Source: Effrenium voratum (Eukaryota > Sar > Dinophyceae > Suessiales > Symbiodiniaceae). From it: 64,000 bases of DNA. The notes below the pieces were generated by a model. That model searched no databases, was not told where the DNA came from, and saw only the letters and a list, made by a program, of their open reading frames with translations. The stretch lies in contig CAUJNA010003812.1 of NCBI GenBank assembly GCA_963377175.1, positions 124,001-188,000 on the forward strand, in the 5' to 3' direction. A program made the position numbers and the translations under genes. How positions within the stretch are numbered: the first letter of the stretch is position 1; each line of letters starts with the position of its first letter. This document shows positions 11,031 to 20,948 of the stretch, piece by piece.

Positions 11031-11160
11031 GCGATTCACTCAGCGTGGAGATGGAGATGTCGCCTCATCCTTCGTATCAAGTTTGGAAGAACGAGACCTC
11101 GGGTTTGCCTACGCGGCCAAACCGAGCGGGCCCCAGGCGAAAGCAACAAACAAGGAACCC
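11031..11160 (+). CDS. Exon upstream of a family B element
   Basis: The acceptor GGAAATCCAG ends at 11030. The frame reads RFTQRGDGDVASSFVSSLEE, then RDLGFAYAAKPSGPQAKATN and KEP. It then meets GACT plus the family B element. Removing 11161-11279 (a GA...AG intron) joins it in frame to DWMSIDV at 11280. Another + frame is open too, so the phase is inferred. Confidence 0.5.
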
Positions 11161-11164
11161 GACT

Positions 11165-11279
11165 CTCAGTTGTTCAGTAGCACCAATTATTTTCATGTTT
11201 TTTGTGGCCCCACTAAAAATGGTCTTCGCAAAAAAGGGGTCCCTTGTTTTTTGTTTCCCAGGGTCACTGAACAACTGAG
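11165..11279. mobile_element. Family B MITE-like element with GACT duplication
   Basis: It starts CTCAGTTGTTCAGTAGCACC and ends GTCACTGAACAACTGAG. GACT lies on both sides (11161-11164 and 11280-11283). With the left GACT included, the segment has GA at its 5' end and AG at its 3' end, a donor class reported for dinoflagellate introns. Confidence 0.9.
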
Positions 11280-11365
11280 GACTGGATGAGTATTGATGTT
11301 GAGCCCATATGGGGGTGAATTTTAATGAAGGGCCCTCTGGTGGGGATTTATGTCCAGCACCCATT

Positions 11366-11476
11366 CAGGGTTGTTGTTGGGAAACATTTTGCATTTTTGC
11401 TGATTGTGGTTTAGTGGGAAATCCCCGCTTAACTGCTAAAATTTAGATTGTTGCTCCCCTTCCAACGTCAACCAAG
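11366..11476. mobile_element. Family L element
   Basis: It shares GGTTGTTGTTGGGAA at the left, TTTAGTGGGAAATCC and CTTAACTGCTAAAATTTAGAT in the middle and CCAACGTCAA at the right with copies at 12758-12882, 16228-16350 and 30007-30127. The ends form an imperfect inverted repeat. Confidence 0.65.
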
Positions 11477-11632
11477 CATTTGGGAGGGGGTTCCCACATA
11501 TTAATCAACCCCAGTTTATTAGTGTCCCTGGGTTTATATAGCCGAGAATCAGACCACTTTTGGAGGTGAACATCCCCATATTACTAAAACTGGGGTTGAT
11601 CAATCTGGGGTTAGCAGTAGCACTGTGGATGG

Positions 11633-11718
11633 ACGAAATCCTGCACTACTTTGAAACTATGGGAAATAATCATCATTCCAGGGTTTCTTGGGTGGTGCAG
11701 GATTTCGTCCATCCACAG
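11633..11718. mobile_element. Family F MITE with near-perfect TIR and TAGCA duplication
   Basis: The ends are CTGTGGATGGACGAAATCCT and its exact complement. TAGCA lies on both sides (11628-11632 and 11719-11723). At 86 bp, most of the element is terminal inverted repeat. Diverged relatives lie at 29196-29320 and 35856-35980. Confidence 0.85.
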
Positions 11719-11723
11719 TAGCA

Positions 11724-12757
11724 TGCCCGGACGGAGCGGATTTTTAAGTTTGTGTGATAGATTGCCTCTAAAACCAGGGGACATTGAACCAATATTTAGT
11801 AAGCACGTGGAAGACGTTAGGCCATGCTTCCACTTATCAGGGTTCCATTAAACTTGTGTTTGTCCCGCAGCTATATAAATACCACTTGGGTGTTTGATTC
11901 GCCAAGTAGTTGATTGTAACGGTACCCGGTCAGTGGCAACCCACCTGTTGCTGAGTTACAACCCAAGTGGCTAACCAACTTCTATCCTGGCCGAGTGCAT
12001 GGTGGACACGTTTACCGGCTCATGACGACTCAGTAGGAGACAAACACTTTGGCCTGTGGATTTGGTTTCAGGCCCAAAGGATCCTTTGGACAGTTGTTCA
12101 ACTATCCAAACCTGCCAAGGGGTTTTTGCTCAGCCCTCGGAGAGCATTGACCACGGACCACGTGCTTAAAGCAAAACACGAAGGTATTCCCAAAGCATAT
12201 GTTTTTCTTGCTGCAGCCAGCCCTTTGGTTTTCATGGTCTCCATTGGTGCAAAGTTCTCGTCCGTTCACAGTCCATTCTTGCACGGCCCACGTGCGCCCT
12301 CGAAGCGAGGTGCAAGTAACCGGGTGATGTTTGAATAGGGCATATGGACACATGGAGAACTTGGAACCCACAGCTGGTGGAATCAATCGCCGGGTATGTT
12401 AAGTGTTTTCTCCAGAGACAAAACATAGACAGCACGCAGCACTCGCACACACGACACAACACCCACCCAACCACCTACCCAGCCACACACACACAATGGA
12501 TGCAGACGCAGATGCGAACGCAGGCCACGAAGCTCCATCCAAGATATGTCTATCGACCCCATGTGCCACAAGTCCCACAATAGTTTAGCAGATCGCCGAT
12601 CGATTCTTCTGCACATCTCCTCATTTTGTCCACCACACTTTGGGAATGTGTCCAAATGGATGGAAGTGGGGGCAATTGCATTTTTGCTGCTGGTTTCCTC
12701 TGAAAAAAACCTCAACTCCCCAACAATTCACACCTACCCAGGTCTAAGGCGACACAT
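11724..12757. other. No well-supported gene; weak coding potential
   Basis: A 123-codon + frame at 11967-12338 and a 94-codon - frame at 12102-12386 overlap and neither has splice support. A (CA)-rich tract lies at about 12450-12496 and is followed by a short ATG frame, MDADADANAGHEAPSKICLS. Confidence 0.4.
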
Positions 12758-12882
12758 CATGGTTGTTGTTGGGAAGCAGTCTTTACATGTTTGCTTCTTG
12801 TGGTTTAGTGGTTGAAATCCAAATCCACTTAACTGCTAAAACTTAGATTAAACCTTTGCTCCCCAAACCCAACGTCAAGCAA
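12758..12882. mobile_element. Family L element
   Basis: It contains TGGTTGTTGTTGGGAAGCAG, GTGGTTGAAATCCAAATCCA, CTTAACTGCTAAAACTTAGA and AACCCAACGTCAAGCAAG in the family order, and is the most complete copy with 16228-16350. Confidence 0.7.
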
Positions 12883-13171
12883 GACATTACCTCAAGCTTT
12901 GGATCCGGATCGGAACCCCATGGGTTCCCAAATCCATTTTGGGCACCTCAAAACCGATTCGGGTATATGAAGCTTGGGACGATCCGGTTCCTCGCCACAA
13001 ATCGCTGCGGATCTTTGCGCCTTTTTAATTCCTCGCATGGTGGGCGGACCATTTCAGTGCCGGGCGTTGATTGTGACGAAACGTGTTTCCACCTGAATCA
13101 AGCCCTGGGGACCTGGTCGAATTCCGCTCGCTCGGGTCACGGGGTTAGCTTTCGCGCGAGTCGAAGCTCAG

Positions 13172-13275
13172 GACGAGACCATGAGATCGCGCGGCTCCAG
13201 CTGCAGCAGTTCTTCATGGACTCCAAGTTTTCCGAGCGGCTCAAGGACCGATCCCATCGAATCACTCGCTGGAAC
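13172..13275 (+). CDS. Exon, charged helix; possible channel linker
   Basis: After TCGAAGCTCAG the frame reads RDHEIARLQLQQFFMDSKFS and then ERLKDRSHRITRWNR. The charged helical pattern loosely recalls the region after S6 in cyclic-nucleotide-gated potassium channels, but no diagnostic motif is present, so this is only a suggestion. It runs into a G-rich tract that may be the intron. Confidence 0.45.
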
Positions 13276-13392
13276 CGAGGGTTGGGGTTAGGTTGGGGTT
13301 AGGTTGGGGTTTGGTTGGGGTGGGTTGGGGGGGAGGTGGGGGGTGGGTTGGGGGGAGGGGAGGTGGGGGGAAGGTTGGGGGAGGTTGGGAAC
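13275..13392. repeat. G-rich GGTTGGGGTTAGG tract
   Basis: About 118 nt of GGTTGGGGTTAGG-like and GGGGGAGGTGGGG units on the + strand. It is not the plain TTTAGGG telomere repeat. It lies between two coding-like segments and would be an unusual G-rich intron with quadruplex potential. Confidence 0.85.
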
Positions 13393-13395
13393 ATT

Positions 13396-13704
13396 TGGAT
13401 GGGGCTTTTCGGTCAAAAGTCCGCATGGGTTGATATCTTAAAGTCTCAAGTGCTTGGAGAAACTCGGAGGTTTGGCTCTGGATGTTTTGATCTCAAACCG
13501 TTTGCCCTTAGCGCATGCTGCAAACCTGACATCTTGATCCGGCTTCGTTTTGACATGTCAAAAGGCCAGCCTTTCATTCACCGATGTCAAGAGGACGACC
13601 CAAGAAGAGGCACAGTAGCTCGATTTGGTACAAGAGGCCACCTCAGGCCAAGTGAATTGTTGGTCATGAGGCAATGCTTTTCGGGCGCCGATCAGACCAT
13701 TTGA
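13396..13704 (+). CDS. Candidate exon ending in stop
   Basis: The frame continues from the G-rich tract and includes ALSACCKPDILIRLRFDMSK, GQPFIHRCQEDDPRRGTVAR and LRPSELLVMRQCFSGADQTI before a stop at 13702-13704. It probably belongs to the same gene as 13172-13275. No family is recognised. Confidence 0.4.
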   Translation, partial: WMGLFGQKSAWVDILKSQVLGETRRFGSGCFDLKPFALSACCKPDILIRLRFDMSKGQPFIHRCQEDDPRRGTVARFGTRGHLRPSELLVMRQCFSGADQTI

Positions 13705-14191
13705 CCTTCTGGCTGGTGAGTGTTTCATCTCTTGTCGAGGTCCCAAAAGTGTAGGTCACAGCCACGAAAACGAAAATGAGACCACGGCCGACGATGTTTG
13801 TTTTGGTCTAGATGTCAGCTACATGAACCTTAGTCGGAGACTGGATGAGCCATGACTGACTGTTTTTGGGGGAGCCAACGAGCACGGTGCAACAATCTAC
13901 CAGCAAACGAGCAAGATGGAGGTGTCCAATCACCAGCCAGGTGAACCATGAGACATGCAGTTTGCAGCCATTTGCCCTCCAACTCTTCATCGTCCACTGA
14001 GGGCAGATGCAGGGTCGCCTCCGAGATTTGGTCTGGAGCAAGTCGGTGCCGTGTCAAATGGTGGAATCGCCGCGGTTTCGTTTTCAATCCACTGGTTCAT
14101 AGTTGTGGGACACACCCTTGCAGGGTGTGCGCAGGTAACTACATGGCCTTGGCATTTCCCAACGGAAGACGACATCTTCCCAGTGATTCCA
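13705..14191. other. No supported gene
   Basis: Several overlapping frames on both strands (13808-14269) are open but inconsistent with each other, and no splice signals single one out. Confidence 0.4.
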
Positions 14192-14194
14192 TTT

Positions 14195-14326
14195 CTAGGT
14201 CCCCCGGCTAGGTGCCCTTTTGCCGTTTCTTTTTTTGAAATTTTGGGGGAGATTCGGTTCCCCTACTAAAATAGACAAAGCCGAAAAAAATGGGTGCCAA
14301 CTTCTAATCCCTACTGGAGGACCTAG
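14195..14326. mobile_element. Family A MITE-like element
   Basis: It starts CTAGGTCCCCCGGCTAGGTG and ends TACTGGAGGACCTAG. The flanking 4-mers ATTT and ATGT differ at one base. The interior has a slightly longer spacer (TTTGAAATTTTGGGG) than other copies. Confidence 0.8.
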
Positions 14327-14508
14327 ATGTACTTTGCTGGGCTTCCAAACTTCGCCGGGCCAATAACTTGGGATCCACTGGTTTTATCCATTCTCGTTGG
14401 CGCACAAAATCTTTCCGCCGACGAAGAAGTTTCAGGGCCCAGGGCTAAAGGCCACTGAGCGGTTCCTGCCTTCTCCGCGGGAAATTGCTGCAGATCTGGG
14501 GAAACTCA

Positions 14509-14694
14509 TCAGAACTGAGCATGTTTCAGGATTCGAGCCTGCTCCTTTGTCTTCAAAGCGGGCAAGCACATGAAGTGGTTTGGTAACCAGTGAGGCGTGA
14601 AGCAAGGGTGCGCTCTACTAATTGGTGTTTCGCTTGTCGATCTGTTGATGTCCACCCGGATTTGTGAGGGGCCTCTCCCCAACAATGGGGGCAC
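14509..14694 (-). CDS. Candidate - strand exon ending in stop
   Basis: On the - strand an acceptor-like CTTACCGTAG precedes a frame that reads PPLLGRGPSQIRVDINRSTS, then HPCFTPHWLPNHFMCLPALK and ends ARILKHAQF with TGA. The same CTACG|GTAAGA is a good + strand donor, so a + strand exon ending at 14700 is the competing reading. Confidence 0.3.
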   Translation of the reverse strand: MPPLLGRGPSQIRVDINRSTSETPISRAHPCFTPHWLPNHFMCLPALKTKEQARILKHAQF

Positions 14695-14714
14695 CTACGG
14701 TAAGATCCTGAGAT

Positions 14715-14905
14715 CCAGTTCAATTGAGTTTCCGTTTGATTCAGAATTGGTAGACTTGAGTTTCAAGTTGATTTAGTACTGCTGGAGCTTCCTTTAGAAA
14801 TTTTGAACTGAGTTCCAATTTGCTTTAGTATTGCTGCAGCTTCCTTTTGAGATATTGAGTTGAGCTTCCAATTGATTCTGTATTGCTGAGGCTTCCTTTT
14901 GATTG
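14715..14905. repeat. About 62-bp tandem repeat, three diverged units
   Basis: Units share GAGTTCCAATT, TTTAGTATTGCTG and AGCTTCCTTTTGA in order. The first unit is the most diverged. No coding frame spans it convincingly. Confidence 0.65.
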
Positions 14906-15168
14906 CGAGTTTGGTCGGGGGGGGGCAGCAGGCAAGAAGACTGTACCATAAGGGCCCCTTGAAATAATGTCAAAATGGGGGCCTGAAGTATGATCCCCTT
15001 TTGGGGGTTGATTGCGGGCAGTTATTGAACAACAGATCTGTAAGAAAGCATGGGGAAGCTGGACATGTTGGATTTTGGGGAGCTATGGAACAAGGTATCA
15101 AAGATCCAAGGACAGGTGTTGGCTTCAATTCCTCCGCCAATTTATCTCCCAATTAAGTTTATATTTGC

Positions 15169-15266
15169 TCATACCCGCTCATACCCGCTCATACCCGCTC
15201 ATACCCGCTCATACCCGCTCATACCCGCTCATACCCGCTCATACCCGCTCATACCCGCTCATACCC
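15169..15266 (+). repeat. Decamer tandem array CTCATACCCG
   Basis: Nine full identical copies plus a partial copy of the 10-bp unit, with no mismatches. Two + frames read through it as repeated PLIPAHTRSY. A short frame starting MGKLDMLDFGELWNKVSKIQ at 15050 runs into it. The lack of divergence points to recent expansion. Confidence 0.95.
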
Positions 15267-15269
15267 ATA

Positions 15270-15957
15270 TGGTTGCAACAATGTCGATGAAAACTCGAGG
15301 GAACCCTGTTACTTGCTCAAGCATTGTTTGGCTTTGTTTTGGTACCTTCTCCTCTAGTCGTAAGCGGGCGTGCCACAGGACAAATGATTCTCTGGCTGAT
15401 CCTGGGTTTTCCACCTACACAAGCTAAGGCTGTATTTGTTTCAGCGGGATATAGCTTCCATAGCTCCAGATCCAAACAAAAATCGCCTGGTTCACGTGTC
15501 AAACGCTCCTTGAGCTGTCGGCAGGAGATGGTGGGCAGCTGCCAGCACTGTGCAGGACCTTTGGAAAGCGAAGCGCGGGGCAAATATATATATAGAATAA
15601 TATTTAAAAAAAAAAAACAAAAAAAACAGAGGCGTTGGTTGAGGGTAACCCTTCTTTGGTTTTGTTATTAGTCGCATGGCTCAATCTGGTTTTAAAGTTT
15701 TCAAGTCATAGCGCATGTTTGTTTTTTGAGGGTAGCCCTTGTTAGGTTTTGTTAGGTGGCTTTAATTTCAGGAGGGGGGTGAATTTGACAAATACTCCAT
15801 GTCTTGTTTTCATGGCTCAATTTGGTTTTAAAGTGTTCAAGGTATAACGCATTTGAGCTATTCAGACCCCTATGGTCGAAGGCAGGCTACCGTTTGACGC
15901 GCTTCCTTAACCCACAAACAAAGGTACACCTCAACTTCGGGACTTTTAAACAAGTGG
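15270..15957. other. Direct-repeat segment without a supported gene
   Basis: Two diverged copies of GAGGGTAACCCTT ... CATGGCTCAATCTGGTTTTA ... GTTCAAGGTATAACGCAT lie at about 15635-15715 and 15727-15855. An A-run is present at 15605-15627. Confidence 0.5.
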
Positions 15958-15958
15958 T

Positions 15959-16090
15959 ATATGGCTGTGGGTCAAAACCAATGGTACCATGTTGAGGTAG
16001 GTGCACCACCCATTTTAGAACCTTTTTTAGTGGTTGGCTTGAATCGGATGTTCACTGGGGGCTAACCGGGATTTTGACCCATGGCCACAT
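15959..16090. mobile_element. Family E inverted-repeat element
   Basis: The left end is ATATGGCTGTGGGTCAAAAC; the right end is GATTTTGACCCATGGCCACA. The middle has GGTAGGTGCACCACCCATTT and GTTCACTGGGGG. The family also occurs at 26140-26251, 33070-33187, 35187-35300, 37325-37397 and 56994-57106. Confidence 0.75.
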
Positions 16091-16227
16091 AACCTGCACT
16101 CCAAAACCCATACCTGGAAATTGCATGTGAACTTTTCGTTCCGACTTTTTGGGGGTGGTTTACCTTGAAACCACAACGCGGCGAGCCACTTGAGGATGCC
16201 ACTTCAAACATTTGGGGCTTCCCCAAA

Positions 16228-16350
16228 CATGGTCGTTGTTGGGACACATTTGAATCAGTTTTGCTTCTTGTGGTTTGGTGGTTGAAATCCAAATCCACTT
16301 GACTGCTGCAACTTGAAAACTTTTGCTCCCCAAACCCAACGTCAAGCAAG
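16228..16350. mobile_element. Family L element
   Basis: It contains TGGTCGTTGTTGGGACACAT, GTGGTTGAAATCCAAATCCA and AACCCAACGTCAAGCAAG and matches 12758-12882 closely. Confidence 0.7.
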
Positions 16351-16780
16351 TTCAAAGAGCGCGAACACGAGCTGACGGTAACTCGATCCCTTAGCTCATG
16401 TTGAGTTCAACTGCGAAGGGTCGCAGTTGAGGCGGTGGGAGCTTCAGGAATATACAAAGGGTCATCCAATCAATTACATGATATGTACATGTTACGTTGC
16501 TGTTGCTTCGCCGGCGCTAGTCAGATATCTCCAGATTTAGAGCGCTTGTATGTTTTTGTTTTTTTTAATACTCATTGTAAGCGCTTCGAGTTGCCCGCCT
16601 AGGCCAGCACGCGTTTGGCTAGATTTGAGGTACTGTGTCTTGGTTTGCCTTGAACTGTTGTCGGCGCCGAAATGGGCGAGCTGGTTTCCAAGATAGAGGG
16701 TGGGTGCATGTTTGCGCGTTTCCACATGGCTTGAGGGCTAGATAGAACGTTGAGCCGTGGACTGGGGCCAAGCGAAGCCT

Positions 16781-16950
16781 GTGACCGGCTTTTGGGGCAA
16801 CGGCTTCTAGGATTGGAGGGGGATTTGACCGTGACCGGCTTCTAGGGGAATTTGATCGGTTTCTCCTGGGAACATGTGACCGGTTTCAAGGGGATATGAC
16901 TAGAGTTGGACCGGTCTTTAGAGGATTTGACTGGTTCTAGAGGGTAATTT
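16781..16950. repeat. Degenerate GACCGGYTTCTAGGGG tandem repeat
   Basis: Variants of GACCGGCTTCTAGGGGAATT recur about six times, 25-40 nt apart, ending in GGTTCTAGAGGGTAATTTGA. It directly precedes a coding-like block. Confidence 0.65.
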
Positions 16951-17183
16951 GATTGGAGCGCATCTTGGCTCGGGGGAAGGGATTGGCAACGATTGCTGAG
17001 GTACGAATTCAGAGCGTTGTGAAAGACCGATTGATACGCTGCAGCCGCCGCTGCGACGAGAAACGTAGGCGCTGTCAGGCGTACAGGGTTCTAGGGCTTG
17101 CCTGCAGTCAGCAGCGGTCCGAAAAGGCCGCTCTAACTGGCGCCGCTAGTCACTCGTCGCCGTTGTTGGGCGACGCTGGCTTG

Positions 17184-17363
17184 GCGAAGATCTCGGATGG
17201 CAACCACATGTTTGCAGCCTCTGTGTTCAACCCAGATTATTTGAGCATGGATGGGAGAGAGATCATCTCCAACTTTGCGCAGACGACATGGATTCCAGAG
17301 TTGCCTACCAGACAGCCCGGCGCGAGGAAGAGGGAAATAAGACCTGCGCCTCCACTGTTTTGA
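17184..17363 (+). CDS. Candidate exon ending in stop
   Basis: The frame reads AKISDGNHMFAASVFNPDYL, then SMDGREIISNFAQTTWIPEL and a basic tail REIRPAPPLF before TGA. It is part of a longer open frame from 16953. A second + frame is open over the same DNA. No family is recognised. Confidence 0.4.
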   Translation, partial: AKISDGNHMFAASVFNPDYLSMDGREIISNFAQTTWIPELPTRQPGARKREIRPAPPLF

Positions 17364-17394
17364 TTTGAGGCTTTGTAAACCGCCACAAACAGCT

Positions 17395-17560
17395 TCATTG
17401 TCGCCGCTGTGGGCCACTGCGGCGCTCAACATCTTGGGAAGCTCCCCGGGTATGAAGGCCGAAGACCTCAAGCAGACCATTTGCCCTCCCATGAAGAAGG
17501 CTGGGGTCTTCGGGCAGAAGGAACGGAAACTGCACGCCCGAACATATACAGGTGGCTGTG
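17395..17560 (+). CDS. Candidate exon, Lys-rich hypothetical
   Basis: The frame reads ATAALNILGSSPGMKAEDLK, then QTICPPMKKAGVFGQKERKL. ATACAG|GTGGC at about 17551 is a possible donor. Competing frames exist on both strands. Confidence 0.35.
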
Positions 17561-18215
17561 TGAAGACGCTTGCGCGTTGCGGTTTGCAAAGGCGCCTGAC
17601 AGATCCTGGTTCCAATCCGACGGACGCAAAAAGCAGCTTGCAATTCCAATTTTCTTGTAGTCTTGCTTTAGCTCGCCAGTCCTTTCAGGCTTGCTTTTTT
17701 GATGGTAAGCGATCCTACGTTGAAACAAGTCACTTGCTGGCTAGAGCTTACCTTGCACGTTGGCGGGGTCTTCACAGTCTTTAATTGTCACAGCGCGCTC
17801 TTCGTGGAACTTTCATTCACGCAATCCTTACAGTGGCAGAAAGGACGGCTAACAGGGCCCATTCTTTTGGTGATTTAGGAGAAGGCGTATGATGTAATAT
17901 GAAGATTGTTGTTTGGCTTGCGCTCCTTTCCATGAAGGATTCTCACAGAAACCTTTGATCAAACCCTTTCTTCAGAGCTTCCCTCAGCATCTGTAGCTCT
18001 GCACTCAAGGGGGAAGGGAGGAAAAAAGGTTGCATCCCATGTTTTCGGCGGGGCGGATTTTCGCGATCCCTGTAAAACCTTGTGCCGTTACAAACATCAT
18101 TTTGTGAGTCATGCTCTTGGTTTGCAGGAGCCTCAAGGGTATGCTTTTGCGGGGGGTGGGAAGGAGAGGGGGGGGGGTGGTGGGGGGCAAAATAGCAGCC
18201 TGCTTGGCAGCTTAG

Positions 18216-18380
18216 ATGGCAGTGGATAACTTTTTGAGCTTTGGTCGGGAGAAGGTTGTGTTTCTAGTCGTGACACCTTTCACAGAGGCAAGTTTGAGCG
18301 TGGATCAGATTTCTGGGGACTTCGCCACGCGGTGCGAGCAGATCCCCTTGCGTCAGCTCAGTGGGGTTTGGCTCGACTAG
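18216..18380 (+). CDS. Candidate 54-codon frame
   Basis: The ATG frame MAVDNFLSFGREKVVFLVVT continues with PFTEASLSVDQISGDFATRC and ends GVWLD with TAG. It follows an AG at 18215. It may be a terminal exon. A G-run lies just upstream (18163-18187). Confidence 0.35.
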   Translation: MAVDNFLSFGREKVVFLVVTPFTEASLSVDQISGDFATRCEQIPLRQLSGVWLD

Positions 18381-18480
18381 ACGCGTGCGCCGATCATGAT
18401 TGGGCGGGTGTGCTTTGTTAGTAGTTGGGTGTTTGCACGGTGCCAGGAAACTACCTAGCCGAAACTACATGAGCATGCTG

Positions 18481-18856
18481 TCATCCTGCGCCCGCTTGTT
18501 CCAAGCCAACATAAAGGCCATCTTCCGAAGGCCGCAAAATCGACAGGCTGACCAGCTCACCGATTGCATCTTGAAGCTCTGCCTGATTCAAAGTCGTCTC
18601 ATCAAGAACATCCGCCCGAGATAGCCAATGTCTGCCGCTGTCTGACAAGTGCAACATGACCTCCGTCACCTCCTCCGTGGCAAGCTCCACATTATCTCGG
18701 AGAGCAAGCCCTCCACTTGAAGATGAACTGGGCGTCAAACTTGGTCCAAACCCGGGGTGCGGGAGATGCTGTTGATGATGCGTCTCGAACTTGGGCGGAG
18801 CAGGCGTGCCTTGAGCCCACGCAATGCCGAAATAGGATATGTTTCGGCAGCTGAGA
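18481..18856 (-). CDS. Exon with a winged-helix-like segment
   Basis: On the - strand about 125 codons are open. An N-terminal His/Pro/Ser-rich part (ETHHQQHLPHPGFGPSLTPS) precedes a helical part (TEEVTEVMLHLSDSGRHWLS) and then AELQDAIGELVSLSILRPSE. The helix-turn-helix and wing order resembles the small domain before the core of FAN1-type nucleases, but no catalytic motif is present to confirm this. An acceptor-like GAATCTCAG precedes it. The + strand frames here are shorter. Confidence 0.5.
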
Positions 18857-19049
18857 TTCGCGCGATGTAAAACTCACACTTGGCCGACACGCCACGGCAG
18901 TCCAAGGCGAAGAACGGGGCAGCTTGGTGCCACGGAGGCCGTTGTTCGTTTGGTTCGCTCAGGCTACTTGTTCAAGCCTACAAGGTGACCTACCTGCAGA
19001 ACAGGAAAGCTTTCAGTCACCACCCGACCAAGCACAGCTGGGCTGCGCG

Positions 19050-19215
19050 AGTACAAGTGCAAGCAGTGGGACTGTTGGAGGAAGCACAATGCCTTGCGCT
19101 TCAGCAAGGCTCTCCCTACAACTGCCCCACATGGATTGACACTGCAGCAAGCGCGTTTCGTTGCAAGGGCGGCCTTGGAGACTGCAGCTGGGAAGAAGGC
19201 GTTCCCTCAAGCCCA
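19050..19215 (+). CDS. Candidate exon, Cys/Lys-rich then Ala-rich helix
   Basis: One + frame reads LREYKCKQWDCWRKHNALRF and then LTLQQARFVARAALETAAGK. The CKxxxC arrangement could be part of a small zinc-binding site. It ends near CAACAAG|GACGGG, a possible GA donor. Another + frame also stays open through this segment. Confidence 0.4.
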
Positions 19216-19304
19216 CCAACAAGGACGGGGATTACTCATCTTTCTTTTTGTGCCACACTCAGTGCAAAAATTGGTCACCATATTCTTTTGTCCCTGTGTT
19301 TCAG

Positions 19305-19818
19305 GTGGGAATGCGATGCAACCAGCGTCAGACACGCGTGTCTATCCAAACTTAGTCCACGGGTGGAAGAACTCGCACAGGGGTCAGCGTCTGCCACGTT
19401 GGGTTTTGTTGTACGGGAGAATTTGCGGAGCCTTGCAAAGAGGCAATTCTCGCTTCATAGCACCTGCACCACTGAAGCTTGTCCCAGCGCAGGCGAAGCC
19501 GCCACTAAGTCAATCAGTGAAGTTGTGGCCACGAACCTTCTGGCTCGTGTGCGCGAAGGTGCACACAGTGTTTCAGTGACGGAGCAAAGGCCTGGAGCGC
19601 TGCTTCCTCGCAGCAGAACCGACGATGCAAGTGGTACCTTGTTTGGCACTCGAAGAGCGAATTCTGCAAGACAATTCGCGGCAGAATTCGCAAGACTCTT
19701 GTATTTCATCTGCAAGATGCTAAAATACAAAAGATGTTGTAACAGCAAACAGCTTCTGTTCCAGTTGCCGGCCAGAGAAGAAACTTCAATTTCCACACAC
19801 TTGTCCTGTGCCAAATAA
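19305..19818 (+). CDS. Long exon in the window's longest open frame
   Basis: The acceptor CCCTGTGTTTCAG ends at 19304. The frame reads WECDATSVRHACLSKLSPRV, EELAQGSASATLGFVVRENL, later KSISEVVATNLLARVREGAH, and ends at TAA (19816-19818). It belongs to a 312-codon open frame that starts at 18880. Codons often follow the purine-any-pyrimidine pattern. No family is recognised. Confidence 0.5.
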
Positions 19819-20045
19819 GTTGTCTGGGAACGACTCCGGGCGTTGGTGAAATGCGCAGGAAAAACGCTGAAGAAGAAACCCAGCAAATTGATCGCCTGTT
19901 CACACGCTGCCTTATCTGTTGCTTTTCATATGCGATTCGACCATTCCTGTACCCGAGTAGACGCCAGGAACATATCCTTGAGGCTTTTATCACGGTTCTT
20001 CGAGACCCCTCATTTGGACCTTCAGGGCCTAGGAGGGGTAGGCGA

Positions 20046-20198
20046 GAAAAGGCGCGCAGAAAGGCGTGCTGCCTTCAACTTTCATTGGGGAAGAGAAGGA
20101 TGTGCAAAAAATCATCCGGGGTAATGGCCTCACTGTTGACGGTGTTGCCATCGATGGGGTTCATTGTAGCCCTGAAAACACAGCCTCCGGCCTATGAA
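20046..20198 (+). CDS. Candidate exon, hypothetical
   Basis: An AG precedes a frame that reads ARKGAQKGVLPSTFIGEEKD, then VQKIIRGNGLTVDGVAIDGV and ends before TGA. The segment is compact and charged, and clearly better than the two overlapping frames from 19843. No family is recognised. Confidence 0.45.
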
Positions 20199-20237
20199 CA
20201 GTCGGTTTTTTGACTGCTAAGGGCTGCTCGCCAGGAT

Positions 20238-20792
20238 GTGTTTGTTTGGGATGAAGAGACCTGGAAAGACTGGGGGCTTTCGGCCCGGCTTGGAGGAGAA
20301 GAAACCTGGGGCTGCCCTTTGCGTTGCGGGATCGCCAGCCAGCTGCGCGGCGCGAAATTTGGGGGAGGAGGCCGTGGTGAGGTTCAGGAAGCCGTTGCCA
20401 TTCTAAGGGCCCCGAATCCTAACTTTGAGACAGGCACATCAGGGAAACCGACAGGTAGGGAATCTCGGTTGGTTTGTATGAGGCAGTTTCCTTCGGCAGT
20501 TCGGTGGTCCGTATGAAAGGGCTGGGCTTCGTGCCAGCCAGATTCTCCAAAGAATACCGAGTATCGCGTGTTGGGAGCATGGATGTCCCCCGAAAATAGG
20601 GGATGGGCCAGAAACATCAGTTTCAGACCACCTTCTTGGTCACATCGAGTAGGATCTCCCTTCGGGGAGTGTTGCAATGTCTCCTGTGGGCGTGGAACCC
20701 AAGCTGACGGCAAATGGACAAAGCAGGATCCACACGTTTGGTTCTCAAGGCTTGTCCCCGAACCCGAAGACCCAGACTCGGCTCAACGCTGA
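20238..20792. other. Coding potential on both strands, unresolved
   Basis: Plus-strand frames at 20238-20516 and 20568-20792 and a - strand frame at 20384-20713 (109 codons) all have protein-like composition. No splice sites separate them. Confidence 0.4.
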
Positions 20793-20948
20793 TTTGACCC
20801 AATGCAACATGTTGGGGCCCGGATGCACCCAGTTCTTTCTCGCTTGGTTATGAAGTAAAACCAACCCCATACTTTGCTAGTTCACCCAGAGCGGATAACT
20901 TCCATGGACATCAATCCCCAAATTCTGCCCACCAAAGGGTCTAACCAA

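Noticed and set aside
13275..13392. GGGGTTAGG units suggested an internal telomere repeat
   Set aside because: The units are irregular and do not match TTTAGGG; the tract is general G-rich low complexity.
15169..15266. Considered as a CRISPR array
   Set aside because: It is a contiguous 10-bp tandem repeat with no spacers.
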